Numbered from the stretch's first letter, positions 36,657-49,215 are shown. The stretch: DNA of 64,000 nucleotides from Zeus faber (GCA_960531495.1 OY482860.1:4183048-4247047); one strand, 5' to 3'. The notes: generated by a model not told the origin, from the sequence alone. Numbers and translations: made by a program.

Positions 36657-36812
36657 ATGTGGAAATTGTTTTTCTTGTTTACCCTAGTCGAAGTCCTGGT
36701 CCTGGACCCCATACATATTCTTACCAAGTGGGACCCCAATTATCGTATGAAACAGTATATGACAAAGGTCGCAGAGTGGGGCCGAATGAAAGAAACAGTT
36801 CTCGTCATTTAG
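36657..36812 (+). pseudogene. possible truncated env start
   Basis: A 51-codon ORF begins 6 bases after the pol stop, with a hydrophobic N-terminus (MWKLFFLF) resembling a signal peptide, where a retroviral envelope gene would start. It stops at 36810-36812 and no further envelope features were recognised. Confidence 0.35.
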
Positions 36813-37205
36813 GCCTATGAAGGACAAATCCTGGCATTCAAGGTTGATTTCTGTTCCATAATAAAGTGGGATTGCACAGGTAGGAGCTGTACATGTGAGG
36901 TTAAGAGCTAAAAAGCTGCGAGATCCTATATCACACCAAGGAAGACACTGCTCCTAAGAAATTACTCTGTGCTAGTTTTCTATTTTATTGTAAATGGTCC
37001 AGGTGATGAGTGAATGCCATCCGCACGTTCAATAATACGGATGTTGGCAGGTTTTCCTGCTGAGACAAATGGGGTTTTCCCTGCCAATCACTCCTGGAGC
37101 CGTGTGCACATCATGCTATGCAGAATTGTTTCATTGTATTATACATATTTTGTTGTGGACACGGTGTCCAAGGAGGGAATTGTGAGGAAAAAATAAATGT
37201 ATATA

Positions 37206-38811
37206 CAGTGGGGTAAAAAAGTATTTAGTCAGCCACCAATTGTGCAAATTCTCCCACTTAAAAAGATGAGAGAGGCCTGTTATTTTCATCAGAGGTACCC
37301 CTCAACTATGAGAGACAAAATGAGAAAAAAAAAATCCAGAAAATCACATTGTCTGATTTTTAAAGAATTTATTTGCAAATTATGGTGGAAAATAAGTATT
37401 TGGTCATTAACAAAAGTTATTCTTAATACTTTGTTATATACCCTTTGTTTGCAATGACAGAGGTCAAACGTTTTCTGTAAGTCTTCACAAGGTTTTCACA
37501 CACTGTTGCTGGTAATTTGGCCCATTCCTCCATGCAGATCTCCTCTAGAGCAGTGATGTTTTGAGGCTGTAGCTGGGCAACATGGACTTTCAACTCCCTC
37601 CAAAGATTTTCTATGGGGTTGAGATCTGGAGACAGGCTAGGCCACTCCAGGACCTTGAAATGCTTCTTACGAAGCCACTCCTTCGTTACCCAGGCGGTGT
37701 GTTTGGGATCATTGTCATGCTGAAAGACCCAGCCACGTTTCATCTTCAATGCCCTTGCTGATGAAAGGAGGTTTTCACTCAAAATCTCACGATACATGGC
37801 CCCATTCATTCTTTCCTTTACACGGATCAGTCGTCCTGGTCCCTTTGCAGAAAAACAGCCCCAAAGCATGATGTTTCCACCCCCATGCTTTACAGTAGGT
37901 ATGGTGTTCTTTGGATCCAACTCAGCTTTCTTTCTTCTCCAAACACGACAAATTGAGTTTTTACCAAAAAGTTGTATTTTGGTTTCATCTGACCATATGA
38001 CATTCTCCCAATCCTCTTCTGGATCATCCAAATGCTCTCTAGCAAACTTCAGACGGGCCTGGACATGTACTGGCTTAAGCAGGGGGACACGTCTGGCACT
38101 GCAGGATTTGAGTCCCTGGCGGCGTAGTGTGTTACTGATGGTAGCCTTTGTTACTTTGGTCCCAGCTCTCTGCAGGTCATTCACTAGGTCCCCCCGTGTG
38201 GCTCTGGGATGTTTGCTCACCGTTCTTGTGATCATTTTGACCCCACGGGGTGAGATTTTGCATGGAGCCCCAGATCGAGGGAGATTATCAGTGGTCTTGT
38301 ATGTCTTCCATTTTCTAGTAATTGCTCCCACAGTTAATTTCTTCACAACAAGCTGCTTACCTATTGCAGATTCAGTCTTCCCAGCCTGGTGCAGGTCTAC
38401 AATTTTGTTTCTGGTGTCCTTTGACAGCTCTTTGGTCTTGGCCATAGTGGAGTTTGGAGTGGGACTGTTTGAGGTTGTGGACAGGTGTCTTTTATAGTGA
38501 TAACGAGTTCGAACAGGTGCCATTAATACAGGTGACGAGTGGAGGACAGAGGAGCCTCTTAAAGAAAAAGATACAGGTCTGTGAAAACCAGAAATCTTGC
38601 TTGTTTGTAGGTGACCAAATACTTATTTTACAGAGGAATTTACCAATTAATTCATTAAAAATCCTACAATGTGATTTCCTGGATTCTTTCCCCCCATTCT
38701 GTCTCTCATAGTCGAAGTGTACCTATGATGAAAATGACAGGCCTCTCTCATCTTTTTAAGAGGGAGAACTTGCACAATTGGTGGCTGACTAAATACTTTT
38801 TTGCCCCACTG
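37206..38811 (-). mobile_element. Tc1-like DNA transposon, copy E, apparently complete
   Basis: Begins CAGTGGGGTAAAAAAG after TA and ends GCCCCACTG before TA. It is 1606 bp, with about 200-bp terminal inverted repeats, and is the same family as copy A. It encodes an uninterrupted transposase on the minus strand. The left terminus carries GGGGT where the other end and copy A carry GGGGC. A TA array follows the right end. Confidence 0.96.
37423..38445 (-). CDS. intact Tc1-like transposase, 340 residues
   Basis: Cut-and-paste DDE transposase. I chose the ATG at 38445 because it gives [10 protein letters not shown], the usual Tc1 start. The open frame extends 26 codons further upstream into the terminal-repeat side without family similarity. 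Residues 1-110 hold the two helix-turn-helix (PAIRED-like) DNA-binding units with the GRPR-like hook as NLPRSGAP at 54-61. The catalytic triad is D153 (WSDET), D244 ([10 protein letters not shown]) and E279 (SPDLNPIEN), with 34 residues between the last two, the same numbering as in Sleeping Beauty. [17 protein letters not shown] lies at 188-204. The length matches the family norm (about 340). No stops or shifts, so it could be functional. It is silent host-wise and lies antisense to nothing but intron. Confidence 0.93.
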   Translation of the reverse strand: MAKTKELSKDTRNKIVDLHQAGKTESAIGKQLVVKKLTVGAITRKWKTYKTTDNLPRSGAPCKISPRGVKMITRTVSKHPRATRGDLVNDLQRAGTKVTKATISNTLRRQGLKSCSARRVPLLKPVHVQARLKFAREHLDDPEEDWENVIWSDETKIQLFGKNSICRVWRRKKAELDPKNTIPTVKHGGGNIMLWGCFSAKGPGRLIRVKERMNGAMYREILSENLLSSARALKMKRGWVFQHDNDPKHTAWVTKEWLRKKHFKVLEWPSLSPDLNPIENLWRELKVHVAQLQPQNITALEEICMEEWAKLPATVCENLVKTYRKRLTSVIANKGYITKY

Positions 38812-39662
38812 TATATATATATATATACTATAACTATAACATACTACATATAACTATACTACTATGATTATAACTATAACATTACAGATTGAACTAATCC
38901 TCGATAGCAAAACTATATGTGTGTATACTACAGTATACATTAGATGAATGTATTTATATACATTACTATCATTCATATTGTGGGTAATTATGAAATACAT
39001 TTTCATTGATCAGTCACAGCCAAAACATACAAAAACATGTATAAAGACACTGTGTGTATCTACTCATCCAGTTAGAAACCGGCACTGAAATGGTTAATCA
39101 GGCACACACACAGCGGGGAGTCTGAAACTAGATACTCGGGGGATGGGAAATCGCAAAGGAGAGACCTCTCCACAAAGGGGGTTGTGTCGTTTTTCACAAA
39201 GGGATGAGCGAAAAAAAGTTTGAGTGGACTCCTGGGTGAAATGTCTGCTAGATGAGACACGCTGCTTAGGACTCACTACCTCGACATATAAAGTTTTTTG
39301 ATTTCTTTTGGTAGATTCTCAAACCGTCCAATAAACTCTCCGTAGCTCAAAGTTCCAGTTTCATTGCATCATTCCGGATTTGGAAATTTTGAACACGACA
39401 GTTTACACAACCTGGAAATAATCAGTTTGGTTTAGACAAGGGGCGGAGCCTGGGTAGAGTGTACAGGAGGCAGGACATGAAGCAATGACGCTGCAGAGTT
39501 TTAGCACAACCAAGATGGCGGACAAGGCTACCGGATTATCTTTTTTTAAGGTTGATACCCCATGTATTTGAATGCAATATAAACAAAAGAGTGGAAAGGA
39601 ATATCAAGGAAAGAAGAAAAGAGACACCGCACAGGGGGACTTTTGTCTACAATAATAACACA

Positions 39663-40077
39663 CTATTTTTATTGGTTTTGTTTGAATACGCACAGCGGAT
39701 CACAGCAGAATTATTTTTGAAACACTTACATTTCCATCATCTGCAGTTTCTTCACGGACAGTTGGTATTAATTCCTCCATCTTTCTTTCTTCTTTCTCTT
39801 TCTCTCTTTTTTCAACAAACAAACAAAGATTTTTTTGTTTGTTGAGTTACTCAGATGGGGGGTGGTACTAATTCTACAGAAGCCCAATGTGACATAGGGT
39901 TTGGCTGCAAATGTAAACGGGTTGTTTCAGGACATGTTTTCTGAACTGACAGCTCACAAAAAAGCTGCCTGAGTTGTGTTATTTCAAAGTTTGTGTTTTA
40001 GTAGGCCCATCAGAGACCCAAATGTATGTGCACAAGCACTGAAAAAGTTAGTTTTTCACAATAGGTCCCCTTTAAAA
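39663..40077 (+). repeat. dispersed repeat, copy related to 31653-32062
   Basis: Same ordered blocks as 31653-32062, with a 30-base extra segment (AGCTCACAAAAAAGCTGCC) and a CTTTCTTTCTTCTTTCTC run inserted. Confidence 0.85.
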
Positions 40078-40232
40078 GAATGTTCCATGTTTAATTTAAC
40101 TGTATTCTCCTTTAACCAAAGCGCAGCGCATTATTAACAGAACCATTGTGACGTTACGTAGCCAAACAGCTTTTTAGCAACTTGCATAAGTGTTCACTGA
40201 GACACCTATTCTACAATAATAGTCTACAATAA

Positions 40233-40631
40233 ATGTTACATGTTGACACCAGAGCACTGCGCTCAATAGAGGGGATAAAATGGCAAGATAGGGTTTCCAA
40301 CATCATGCTGCAGGAACGCACCCAACAGCCCCCTGCGTCCCACCTGGCAGCGCAGCGTCGGATGCGCTGGTATGGCCATGTCAAAAGGCTCCCCTCGGAT
40401 CACCCTACTCATGCTATCCTCCACTTCCAACCTAAAGCTGCCGGCTTGAAACGCCCCCGCGGTGCCCCCCGCACCCGATGGATTGATGTCGTCACTAGCG
40501 ACCTACACCAAATGGACCTGTCGCTTGTTGAAGCCGAGTCCCTAGCACTGGACCGACCCAAATGGAGAAGATTGGTGAAACTGATTGGCTCTACGCATGG
40601 TGTCGCCCCCGTCGCCGAGCAAGAGACCTGA
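40233..40631 (+). pseudogene. C-terminal fragment of a LINE-type reverse transcriptase
   Basis: An open 132-residue frame contains RRMRWYGHVKRLPSDHPTHA, then GLKRPRGAPRTRWIDVVTSD and a WRRLVK end. The RWYGHV-R-P and RPRGAPRTRWID pattern is the conserved tail of many non-LTR reverse transcriptases. No catalytic domain lies upstream, so it is a 5'-truncated insertion, as left by incomplete target-primed reverse transcription. It has GATGATGAATAA after the stop. Confidence 0.8.
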
Positions 40632-42775
40632 TGAAGATGATGAATAAATGTTATATTTCATAGTCAAAGCCTATTACTCACTGTATCTCTGAGTCAATAA
40701 AGGATTATCTTATTGTATTTTCCATTTTTCTAAATTTACATTAATACATTAATTTACATTAATAGATTTAATAGTGCATAGGGGGAACTCATATGTGAGT
40801 ACTTATTCTTCTCTGCTCCACATACATTGTCTATAGAGTGACAGAGGTCTGATCATAGATGATAAGTATCTGGGTCTTGAAGAACAAAGTCTTATAAATC
40901 TTGTTTTTTGGAGAGTCTGCTGGAGGTCTATATACACTACAGAATTAAAGTGTGTGATCCAGGTCATTGTCACTAAATCACTCTTTACTCACAGTAAATC
41001 ACTCTTCACTATCACTCGTGATATCGACTGCATCGCTTCATGCTCCACCACAACACGAGACCAAAACTGATCCCTGTCCCAGTCATGGATCATTATTGTA
41101 TTTTTATTATTAGTATTATATTAGTATTGTATTTGTATTATTATTAGGGGTCAAGCCCACAGGGCCCTTTTTGTAAATAAACACATTCTGTTCGCATCTA
41201 CACCCTGTGTTAGATGCAGTGTTGTGTCCGTCCTTGTTTTGCGCCATTGAGCAAGTCGTAGGAAACGATGCTGTTCAATGTTAAAACTCTTGTAAAATAC
41301 TACAATATAGTCATTGTATTTCTTACATTTTTTACATTTTTCTCTGACGGCTGTAGAAGCCTGATTAGGACATTGAATGACATTGATTCATGAACAATTT
41401 GGGCAGATGGATGTTTTTTTTTTGTCTTTCTGTCTGTCTTCAGATGCTCGATAACGTCTGTGTTCCACAACCTCCAACCACTTTCCCTGGTTTTCTACCG
41501 TAGTGGATACCATTGATCCAACCCAACAGCGACCATGTGGAACAAATGGACCCATCTGCTCAGGGTCCTCAATCGTATTTTTAGCCAATTTGGTTTAAAG
41601 CAAATGTTTAGCCTGCCCCAAATCCTTAATGCACCGTCAATGACACCAAATGGATGAACAGGTGACGGGGATTTAATGAAATAGTACTAAGAGTCTAATG
41701 CGATGGAGAAAAGCAGCAGGGAATTAATTTCGGAAAACTAAACGTTATCGACAAAACCCGGAGATTCAAAGGCTGCATTTAACTGACGAGGACGACAATT
41801 GTTTTCATACTGTTCAAACCAAACAAATCCCACATTTAAGTTTATCAGTCTGTGAATTCAATCATTCATTAATTTCTTTGGGAACGAAAAGAGACACAGA
41901 AGCATAAAGAAAAGTCTCCCATTGAGCCCGAACCTGAATGCACACTCACAAAGAATAAACGTCTCTGTGCATCTTTCTGTGATTATTCCACCAACACATA
42001 TCCGCCCAATTAATCCGTGAGCGTAATGAGGAGCGTGTGGCAGCTCGGCGGAGCTGAACCGCGCCAGGCGACAGACCTCCCACACACGACGGGCGACTGT
42101 GTTGGAATCACCGACGTATAATCCTCCATTGACAACAACAATAAGAAGACATCGTTCAGTGGTCGATAGCATCTATCAGGAAGGTGCAAGATCCAGGAGA
42201 GCAGAGGAGACCATGTCTGGGCGTCTTCTATAAACCACCAGCTTTTTTTACTGCAACGCTACACGTTTTACAATGAAATAATCCCCACAGCACGACACCA
42301 CTATCCTGTTAAGCAGGAGTGAATCCCAAGTAATTTTTCCTTGAGCAAAAAAGTCAAGTCACAGGTTATGTCAAGTCAAGTCACCGTCAATCATGACAAT
42401 GCCATTCCCAGTGTGCGCTCGCATACCGGGTAACGTCGCACAGACACTTGTAACTAGAGATGCACCAATTGAAATTTTCTTCGCAATTCCGATTTGCATT
42501 TTTTTTAAAGGCTAACCTGCTGATTTTGGCCGATTCTGATTTTCGTTCAATTGTATGTTCATAATAAAACATTGACTATTAAATATCTTTTTCACTGTCA
42601 TCCAATCATTTTGAGTTTATAACCATGATCAGAGAAATCAAATTTTCTTATAATTTGGTCTCATTGGGTATATCTGCTGTCAATGACAAATACATTGTGT
42701 GATCTGATCACTTGATAGAACAGCTGCACATACGGACTACCGCTGCAAATTTCAGTTCACACAGTAGTGTATAAT

Positions 42776-43170
42776 AACGCAGTGCATTGCACTGTTGCCT
42801 CACAGCAAGAAAGTCCTGGGTTCGATTCCCGCCTGGGGCGCTGTTGGCACTATGCTCCGGTGGGTTATCTCCCAAATAGGAACCTTTCTGTGTGGAGTTT
42901 GCATGTTCTCCCTGTGCCCACATGGGGTTTCCTCAACCTAACGTCAGTAAGGACCCCCACCAAAAACATGCACACATCATCGTCTGACCAGCGATGGACA
43001 TTTGGAACCAGGTCCCTGGGCAAGTCGACAAATGCTGCCCACTGCTCCTGGCTGCCCCCCGTGGAAGGGGGGCAGCCAGGAAGCCAGGATGGGTCAAATG
43101 CAGAGGCCACATTCCACCATCCAAAGCATGTGTGTGTATATGTGGTGTGACGTGTTCTTCTAGTGACATT
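42776..43170 (+). repeat. tRNA-derived SINE-like repeat, copy 3
   Basis: Best-preserved copy. The A-box-like part ACGCAGTGCATTGCACTG and B box GGGTTCGATTCCCGC (about 42818-42832) are both present, as for a Pol III promoter. They are followed by TGTGTGGAGTTTGCATGTTC, CCCCACCAAAAACATGC and a GTGTGGTGTGACG tail. A palindromic CCCCCCGTGGAAGGGGGGCA is inserted in the body (43054-43073). Confidence 0.85.
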
Positions 43171-43428
43171 GCTGATTTTGACACTGTGTGTTTGTTATTG
43201 TTAATTATTCACTGTGGATCAATAATATAACACGAAACTGTCCCTGAGTTCCAATAAAATACAACATGGAACGGTCACTATGGAATATGGGACTGTCCCC
43301 AAGTTTCAGTATCATGCAACCTGTAACTCTCACTGGGTTTCAATAGGACACAACATAATTAACAAGGACATGGAAATGTCCAGTTCAAACTTCAAATGAA
43401 AGTCTCTTTCACAAATAAAGTACCTTTC

Positions 43429-43431
<3 letters not shown>

Positions 43432-43473
<42 letters not shown>
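43432..43473. repeat. (TA)n microsatellite
   Basis: About 21 TA units within the hAT-like composite. Confidence 0.97.
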
Positions 43474-43479
<6 letters not shown>

Positions 43480-43544
43480 ATATAAAAAATTTAACATCAT
43501 TTAAAGTTAATCTAGTTTTGCCTTTAGCCTTGTCATTAACTCTC

Positions 43545-43915
43545 CTGTCATTTCAGACCGGCCACTCCTCTTTGCTATGACATCACCTAGGTTTCCCGCT
43601 CTTCTCCTCACCTGCAGCTCATTTCCTCATTAGTCACTCAGTACTTATACTGGTCGACTTCCTCTGTTCTGTGCTGGATTGTCTTTGTTTATGCTGAGCG
43701 CGCTAGTGTGTACCGTGTTGATGCCCCTGTTTTTGGATCCTCTGCGTGTCTCACTGATTTTGATTCCCTGCCTGTTCCCTGCCAGACTTGTTTGCCTTCG
43801 CTGACGGATATCCTGTTTTTTTTACCCTGGCCTGTTTGTTCAAATAAACTCCTGCGTTGTGAACTTTCACCTGCGTCATGCTTCTGGGTTCACCTCTGGT
43901 CAGTGAGCCTAACAG
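43545..43915 (+). repeat. LTR-like repeat with poly(A) signal
   Basis: TGTCATTTCAGACC start, CTTATACTGGTCG near a possible TATA region, AATAAACTCC near 43844, and an end GGGTTCACCTC then CTAACA. Compare 15676-16127. Solo LTR is the likeliest reading. Boundaries uncertain. Confidence 0.45.
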
Positions 43916-44743
43916 AGTATTCTTTTTTACAAGTACATGAGCACAGTATCATGCGTGTAAATTTGACCACCACACACATCAAGCTGAAAACCACCCGAAG
44001 CCAGTCACCGCCCGATCAATTGGTGCATCTCTACTTGTATTGTGAATATTGACAATGTTGAGCATTTTATATTTATAATATTTAAACTGAAAACATAAAA
44101 TGAACACAAATAAGTCATTCGAGTCATCGTCTCTCAAGTCACGAGTCTTTAACTTCCAAGTCGAGTCTCAAATCATTCATTTTTCATCGAGTTGCAAGTG
44201 ATCAAAACAGTGACTCGAGTCCACAGCTCTGCTTTGAACAATTTTAAATGACATCCAGAGCATGACGTTGGCTACAATAGTCAGTTAGAAGCGGCACAAC
44301 TCCCTGTCTCTTGTGTGAGCGTTAGCATGTTGCTAAAAGAGCTGATTTATGGAAGTGCAAAAAAGCGTTCGGCGAGGCTTTGCCCTGAACAATTACAAAT
44401 GATGAAATCCAGAGCATAAACTTGACTACAGCAGGTTGCCAGTAGGAAGCGACAGCTTTCTGTTTACTATTCTCTTACATTAGTGTTAGCATGTTGCAAA
44501 AAGAGCTGATTTCTGGGAGTGCAAAAGAATCAAAACTCTGAATAAATGAGATTAGACTGCTGTTATCACAGTGAGAAGCTGCAGCAGAGTGGTAAGTTTC
44601 CCAACAGTTAAGCGTTGGGCGAGGTTTTTGCTATGAACATTATAAATGATGGAAACCAACTTAATAATAGAGCCTGGGTTGAGAAAAAGAGGCTATCACC
44701 TTTAAATATGGTATTAATAAAGAAGGACATGTGTTGTTCTTAC

Positions 44744-44872
44744 CCTCACTTGTCCTACAAACACGTTAGCTTTTTCCTCTTTGACCGTCAGGTTGGTGGG
44801 TAAGACAGGATCAAACTCGGGGTCGTTATCGTTCACATCCGTCACCACGATGTTCACGGTGGTTGTGGAGGT
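44744..44872 (-). CDS. pcdh15: pcdh15 exon, EC6-EC7 linker and start of EC7
   Basis: 129-bp exon, 43 codons, phase 0 at both ends. The acceptor is TTCTCCAG and the donor is GTAAGA. It carries the last strand of EC6 ([10 protein letters not shown]), the canonical inter-repeat calcium linker DVNDNDPEF, and the first strands of EC7 ending in VFVGQVR. Human PCDH15 has DVNDNAPVFDPYLPRNL and AFVGQVK in the same places. An N-glycosylation sequon (NLT) follows the linker. It is followed downstream by an 18.6-kb intron (26146-44743), by far the largest here and the one that collected most of the transposons. Confidence 0.94.
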
Positions 44873-46989
44873 CTGGAGAAAGGAGAGAGACAGAAGGTGA
44901 AAAAATAAATGTACACATCTTTGAGGGTTAATTCCTTCACAAACAAGTAAATTGGACGTGTGAAAAAAAAAGTCCCTATTAATGAGCAGATACAATAACT
45001 TTCATATTGATATGAATTTGAAAGTAAACTAAAAGAAAGCTTAAGAAACACAGCCAGACAGCTTCACTTGTTTGAGTGGAGTTTATCAAATGTAGATAGA
45101 CAGATAACAATAGAGAAATTAGCAATATGCAATGAATGTAAAAATTTACAAAAAAATACAGAAATTGGCAGCGGCGTAACACGATGGCGATAGGCCCCAT
45201 TACAAATATTTTTTTGGACCCTCCGCTCCTCGTGCATCCGCGCACCCAGCCTGGCTATAGCCATTTGGGGGGGGGGGGTTCCATTATGAACACCCCCTTA
45301 TGCATGGTGCTTCTTATGTTTCGTTCAATGAGGAACTGAGTAAAATAAAATAACCTACATGTAAAATAAAAAAGGGGGAAGTGGACGCACAGTGCCGTGA
45401 TAGGATGGGCCCCTAGTAGTCACTGGAGCCCGGTGCACCGTTGATAGTTACCCCGCTGGAAATTGGTAATAGAGAATAAAGCAAGCCTTGACAGAGCCAG
45501 ATTTTGCCCATACAGCGCAAGGTCTGGTATTGATTCCCAGTGGTTTCTTTCAGCCCGTCCAGACACGTGACGGACCAATCAGAAGCTGGCGTTGTTCTTG
45601 GAGGCTGGTTAGTTGATGTTAGTTGTAGAGAGCGCGCTACATTTCAGAACAACAGCAATGGCGGCTCCCTGAGACGATCGTGCCGATGCAGCCAAAGCAT
45701 CAGGACCAGATACATGAAGCTTCAAAGTGTGAGATCACTGCCATGCAGATCGGTGTCACAACGACTCCCATATTCTACAAGGACGCTACCAGCTAACATG
45801 GGCTAGAGGATATACCGAGGTCATCTCTGACAGCAAAGTGTATGTCGGTTTGTTTTGTAACGTTTCCTGATCTGAATTGTTATATCAGTAATTTGTATAT
45901 CCATACTTTTGTGATGATGTCATCAAATAAAGTAAAAGATCATCTCTGACACGGATTGTGTTCATGTGGCGCACTGTGATAGCGTCACGGGTTTGGTTAT
46001 CCTGACTGACTGAAGGTGTGCAGCCAATCAGGATTCAAATCAAATTTTGTGAAAGTCAAATCTCCTTTGTGACACGGGCTGTAAAGACCTGAACTGTGCG
46101 GACTGTAAAGACTGCCGGATCCGGGCTATAGTAAACCTAAAGTTAACGAAGAAATATAAAAAATTGGCAATACACAATGAACCTTAAAGAAATCACAAAA
46201 AAATACGGGAAAATTGGCAATATGTAAAAACCTGCTAACACTTTAACTGGCAGGTTTGATTATGTAAAAGTTCAAAACTTTAATACAAAGGAATGCGCTT
46301 CATCAATAGTTACGCATGTCAAGCGGGGTCATAAAAATGGATGAACGGCTGTCTGTCCTCATGCCCAGTGTAATAATCCATGATTTAGAGGCCGCAACAA
46401 AAACAGTATTCTGCTTAAATATATGGCTTTGAAGCTATCGTATAAATCAACAGGGAAAGACGAGCTGAATGCGCACAATCCATGATCGCAGATGGAGCGA
46501 TGTGTACATCGGGGTGTAAGTGGTCTACTCTGGGGCTGGGGGGGTCCATGCCAGATAAATAAATACTTTCCCCTAAGACAAAAAAGACAAGACACATTGT
46601 TTTAGTTATCCCTGGCAAGAACATGAGGCTTTTTCAGCAGCGGCTGCATACACCAGGGAAATGACCTAGTTAATGTCACCTTCATCTCCACCACCGTCAT
46701 CTCCATCCTCTGGGGAACAGAACGGCACCATTGTTTTTTTTTCTCAGTTCTGCCTCCAGTGTGTGTACGTCATTAATGATCAATTTCATGGACAAACTAG
46801 CAAGGCTGATTGTAATGCACTGTATGTCCAAGGCTCCGACTCAAACTTCCGAACATCTTTCTCTCTCTTTCTCTCAATAGGAATGGAAGGTTCAGCTCCT
46901 TTTGAAGATTCAGCTCTTTACAACTGTCAGTGTCAGTGAAATGATTAGGTCAATTGTCCGGCTATTTGTTCGTTTGATTCAGTCAGTGT

Positions 46990-47290
46990 AAGGAGAGTTA
47001 AGGGAATTCTCACAAGAATAATTTAACTCTGTCAAAATTATTGATTACAGGTGGAATGCAAAGTGTAAATCAATCACATTCTATATCACATTCTATATTA
47101 GGCCAAATGCCTTCACCCCTTTTTGACATTAATCTAATCCTCAGTAATTATTTTCTGTTTGTGAGAAGAAGATTCCCTCACCCACCTGCGAACGACTGTT
47201 TTGGCGGAGTGGCTCCAGACTCCCAGCTCATCTAGATTTGTTTGCCACAAACAAATCATTTACGAATTGTCTTGCATCACAATCTACAAC
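46990..47290 (+). repeat. dispersed repeat, copy related to 11310-11700
   Basis: Shares GAATTCTCACAAG, GTGGAATGCAAAGTGTAAAT, AATCACATT, GCCAAATGCC and TGTCTTGCATCAC with the other copies. It is shorter and more diverged. Confidence 0.6.
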
Positions 47291-47690
47291 ACGAGACGAG
47301 AGGATGGGACATGGAACCATGTGCTTGTGGTGAATCTCCTTCCTCCCATCTTCCTCACTTATTTCTTATTTCTACACCCAGTCCTTAGCTACGTTGTGGC
47401 CTGACATGGGTGCCTCACGCCGCCGCCACCAATCCAAGCACTAATTAATGAGATGCTGCATTATCATTTATTTATCACAGAGATGCCTCAGCTCTGTGAT
47501 CTCCACCTCCATCGCTGCTTCGGTTCCCTCCGTCATCTCGAAACCCAATGGACGAACGGATGGCGAGACAACGCCTCCCCTTTCAGTTCAACAGAGCCTT
47601 TGTTCAACACTTCGACACCGCGTGCCACGATTGGAATTTCAAGTTGAAATATTTTAACGAGTATGTGAGCCCCATTCTAATCCTGCTGTG

Positions 47691-48362
47691 ACTTTTCTTA
47701 AAGGGGACCAATGCTTTTTCTTATTTTCTGTCATATTAAAATGTTACAGTGCGGGATGCTCATTTTAGACGTGGCCAAAGTGTCAAATAATGAGGTAAAC
47801 TAATGACAAATAAATCGCTGTGAGCAAAACGCTCAGGTTTCCGACTGCTCTGAACGCTTGATTTTTAAAGGTGTTTTCTACTCTGCACGAGTTGACGTCA
47901 GCACGTCACAGATTTCTTCATATGGTCATCTGCTCCTTCGGAACCGATGTGTGTTTCCCCAAACAAAACCAGTGAAAATAGTGTGTTTTTATTGTAGATG
48001 TATTTTATTTTATTTTCCCGCGTTCACATGAAACAAAGAATCCTACAAGCCTTGAGAACGGCAACCAAAGTTGGAACAACCTTTTAAAGGAGGCTTTGTC
48101 AATCTAATATGAGTGAAAATTCAGCAACTGGATTGCTTATTTCTCACCTCAAAACTTGTTCGGGAAGATTTTGGTGGACGGGTGAAATATGTGAAAGTTA
48201 CGGAGTAAATACAACGAAAGCCAGAAGCCATGCTCATACACGATTGGCTCACAGAAGCCGGAACTTGTGCTCAAACCCCATTGGCTCACAGAACTCGTGG
48301 CCTCGGGAGGGTGGCTCCTCCTTGGTAAAAAGGACCACACCAAAATAAGCCCACTTTAAATA
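47691..48362 (-). repeat. possible reverse copy of the 31-kb repeat family
   Basis: Starts TTAAAGGGGACC, the complement of the end of 31653-32062. It also shares GGCTCACAGAA and CAAACCCCATTGGCTCACAG (48245-48292) in reverse with 31350-31375. The central part does not align by eye. Confidence 0.45.
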
Positions 48363-48579
48363 TGCATCCTGCAAAAGCCTGCGTTAGAATTCGATAGTGC
48401 ACTTAGAAAGGCAGACACTTCACATGGTCAGCAACCAGAGCTTGAAATGAACACCCACCAACCCGGCAAATGGTGGTAGAAATGAGCTGCGGCAGGAAAC
48501 AATGTCAAGATAAGAGACAACTCGGCCGCTGATTCATTTGAAATATTACGTTTCGAAGCGACGAAGCCGCAAAACATCC

Positions 48580-49215
48580 GTCTGTCCGTCCATCCAAGGA
48601 TCCATCTGTCCATCTAGCCGTCCATCCTTACATCCGTCTGTCCATCCATCCTTACATCAGTCGGTCCTTCCATCCATCCTGACACCCATCTATCCATCCA
48701 TCCTTCCATCTGTCTGTCTGTAAATCCATCCATCCATCCTTCATCCTTACACCTGTCAATCCCTCCTTACACCTATCCATCCATCCATCCTTCCATCCAT
48801 CTGTCTGTCCATCCATCTATCCATCCATCCTTACATCCAGCTGTGCATACATCCATCCATCCTTACATCCTTCTGTCCATTCATCATACATCCATCCTTA
48901 GATCTGTCTGTCCATTTATCCTTCTTTCCATCTGTCTATCCCTCTATCATCTATTCTTCCTTCCATCCACCCACCCAACAACCATTCATCCTTCCACCCA
49001 TCCTTGCATCCATCCACCCATACGTCCACCCATCCATCCCTCTGCCATTCAATCATCATCCATCTTCTTATCATCCATCCTCCCATCATTCTGTCCATAG
49101 CTCTGTCCATCCTCCCATCTGCCCATCACACCACCCCTCCCTCCTTCTATCTGTCCATTCATCCATCCATCTATACATCCATGCATGCATGCATGCATCC
49201 ATCCATCCATCTATC
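48580..49215 (+). repeat. CATC-type tetranucleotide array, 640 bp
   Basis: Imperfect CATCCATC and CATCTGTC units with occasional CTTACATC. ORFs reading Pro/Ser/His/Ile across it are artefacts. It ends with GCATGCATGCATGC near 49182. Confidence 0.97.

Larger units (their letters stand above)
42455..44033. mobile_element. hAT-like composite element with 8-bp target duplication
   Basis: Ends TAGAGATGCACCAATTGA and TCAATTGGTGCATCTCTA are exact 18-bp inverted repeats. Flanks CTTGTAAC (42447-42454) and CTTGTATT (44034-44041) agree in 6 of 8 positions, a decayed 8-bp target duplication typical of hAT. The subterminal GGCCGATTCTGATTTTCG is familiar from fish hAT elements. No transposase. It contains a SINE (42776-43170), a TA array and an LTR-like repeat (43545-43915). 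Confidence 0.78.
26146..44743. other. pcdh15 intron within EC7, 18.6 kb
   Basis: Largest intron. Contains an assembly gap, repeat copies, a Tc1-like element (29609-30908), LTR-like repeats, an L1-Tx1 ORF1 remnant, retroviral pol, an intact Tc1-like copy (37206-38811), a LINE C-terminus and a hAT-like composite (42455-44033). Apparently unique sequence without recognised features lies at 28050-29600, 32900-33850, 38830-39660, 40640-42440 and 44040-44740. Confidence 0.75.

Noticed and set aside
37796-38497. 233-residue plus-strand open frame
   Set aside because: Exact antisense of the intact Tc1-like transposase. The same frame appears in fragments antisense to copy A.
42818-42832. candidate tRNA gene from a clear B box
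   Set aside because: The cloverleaf cannot be completed and the segment belongs to a three-copy SINE-like repeat.
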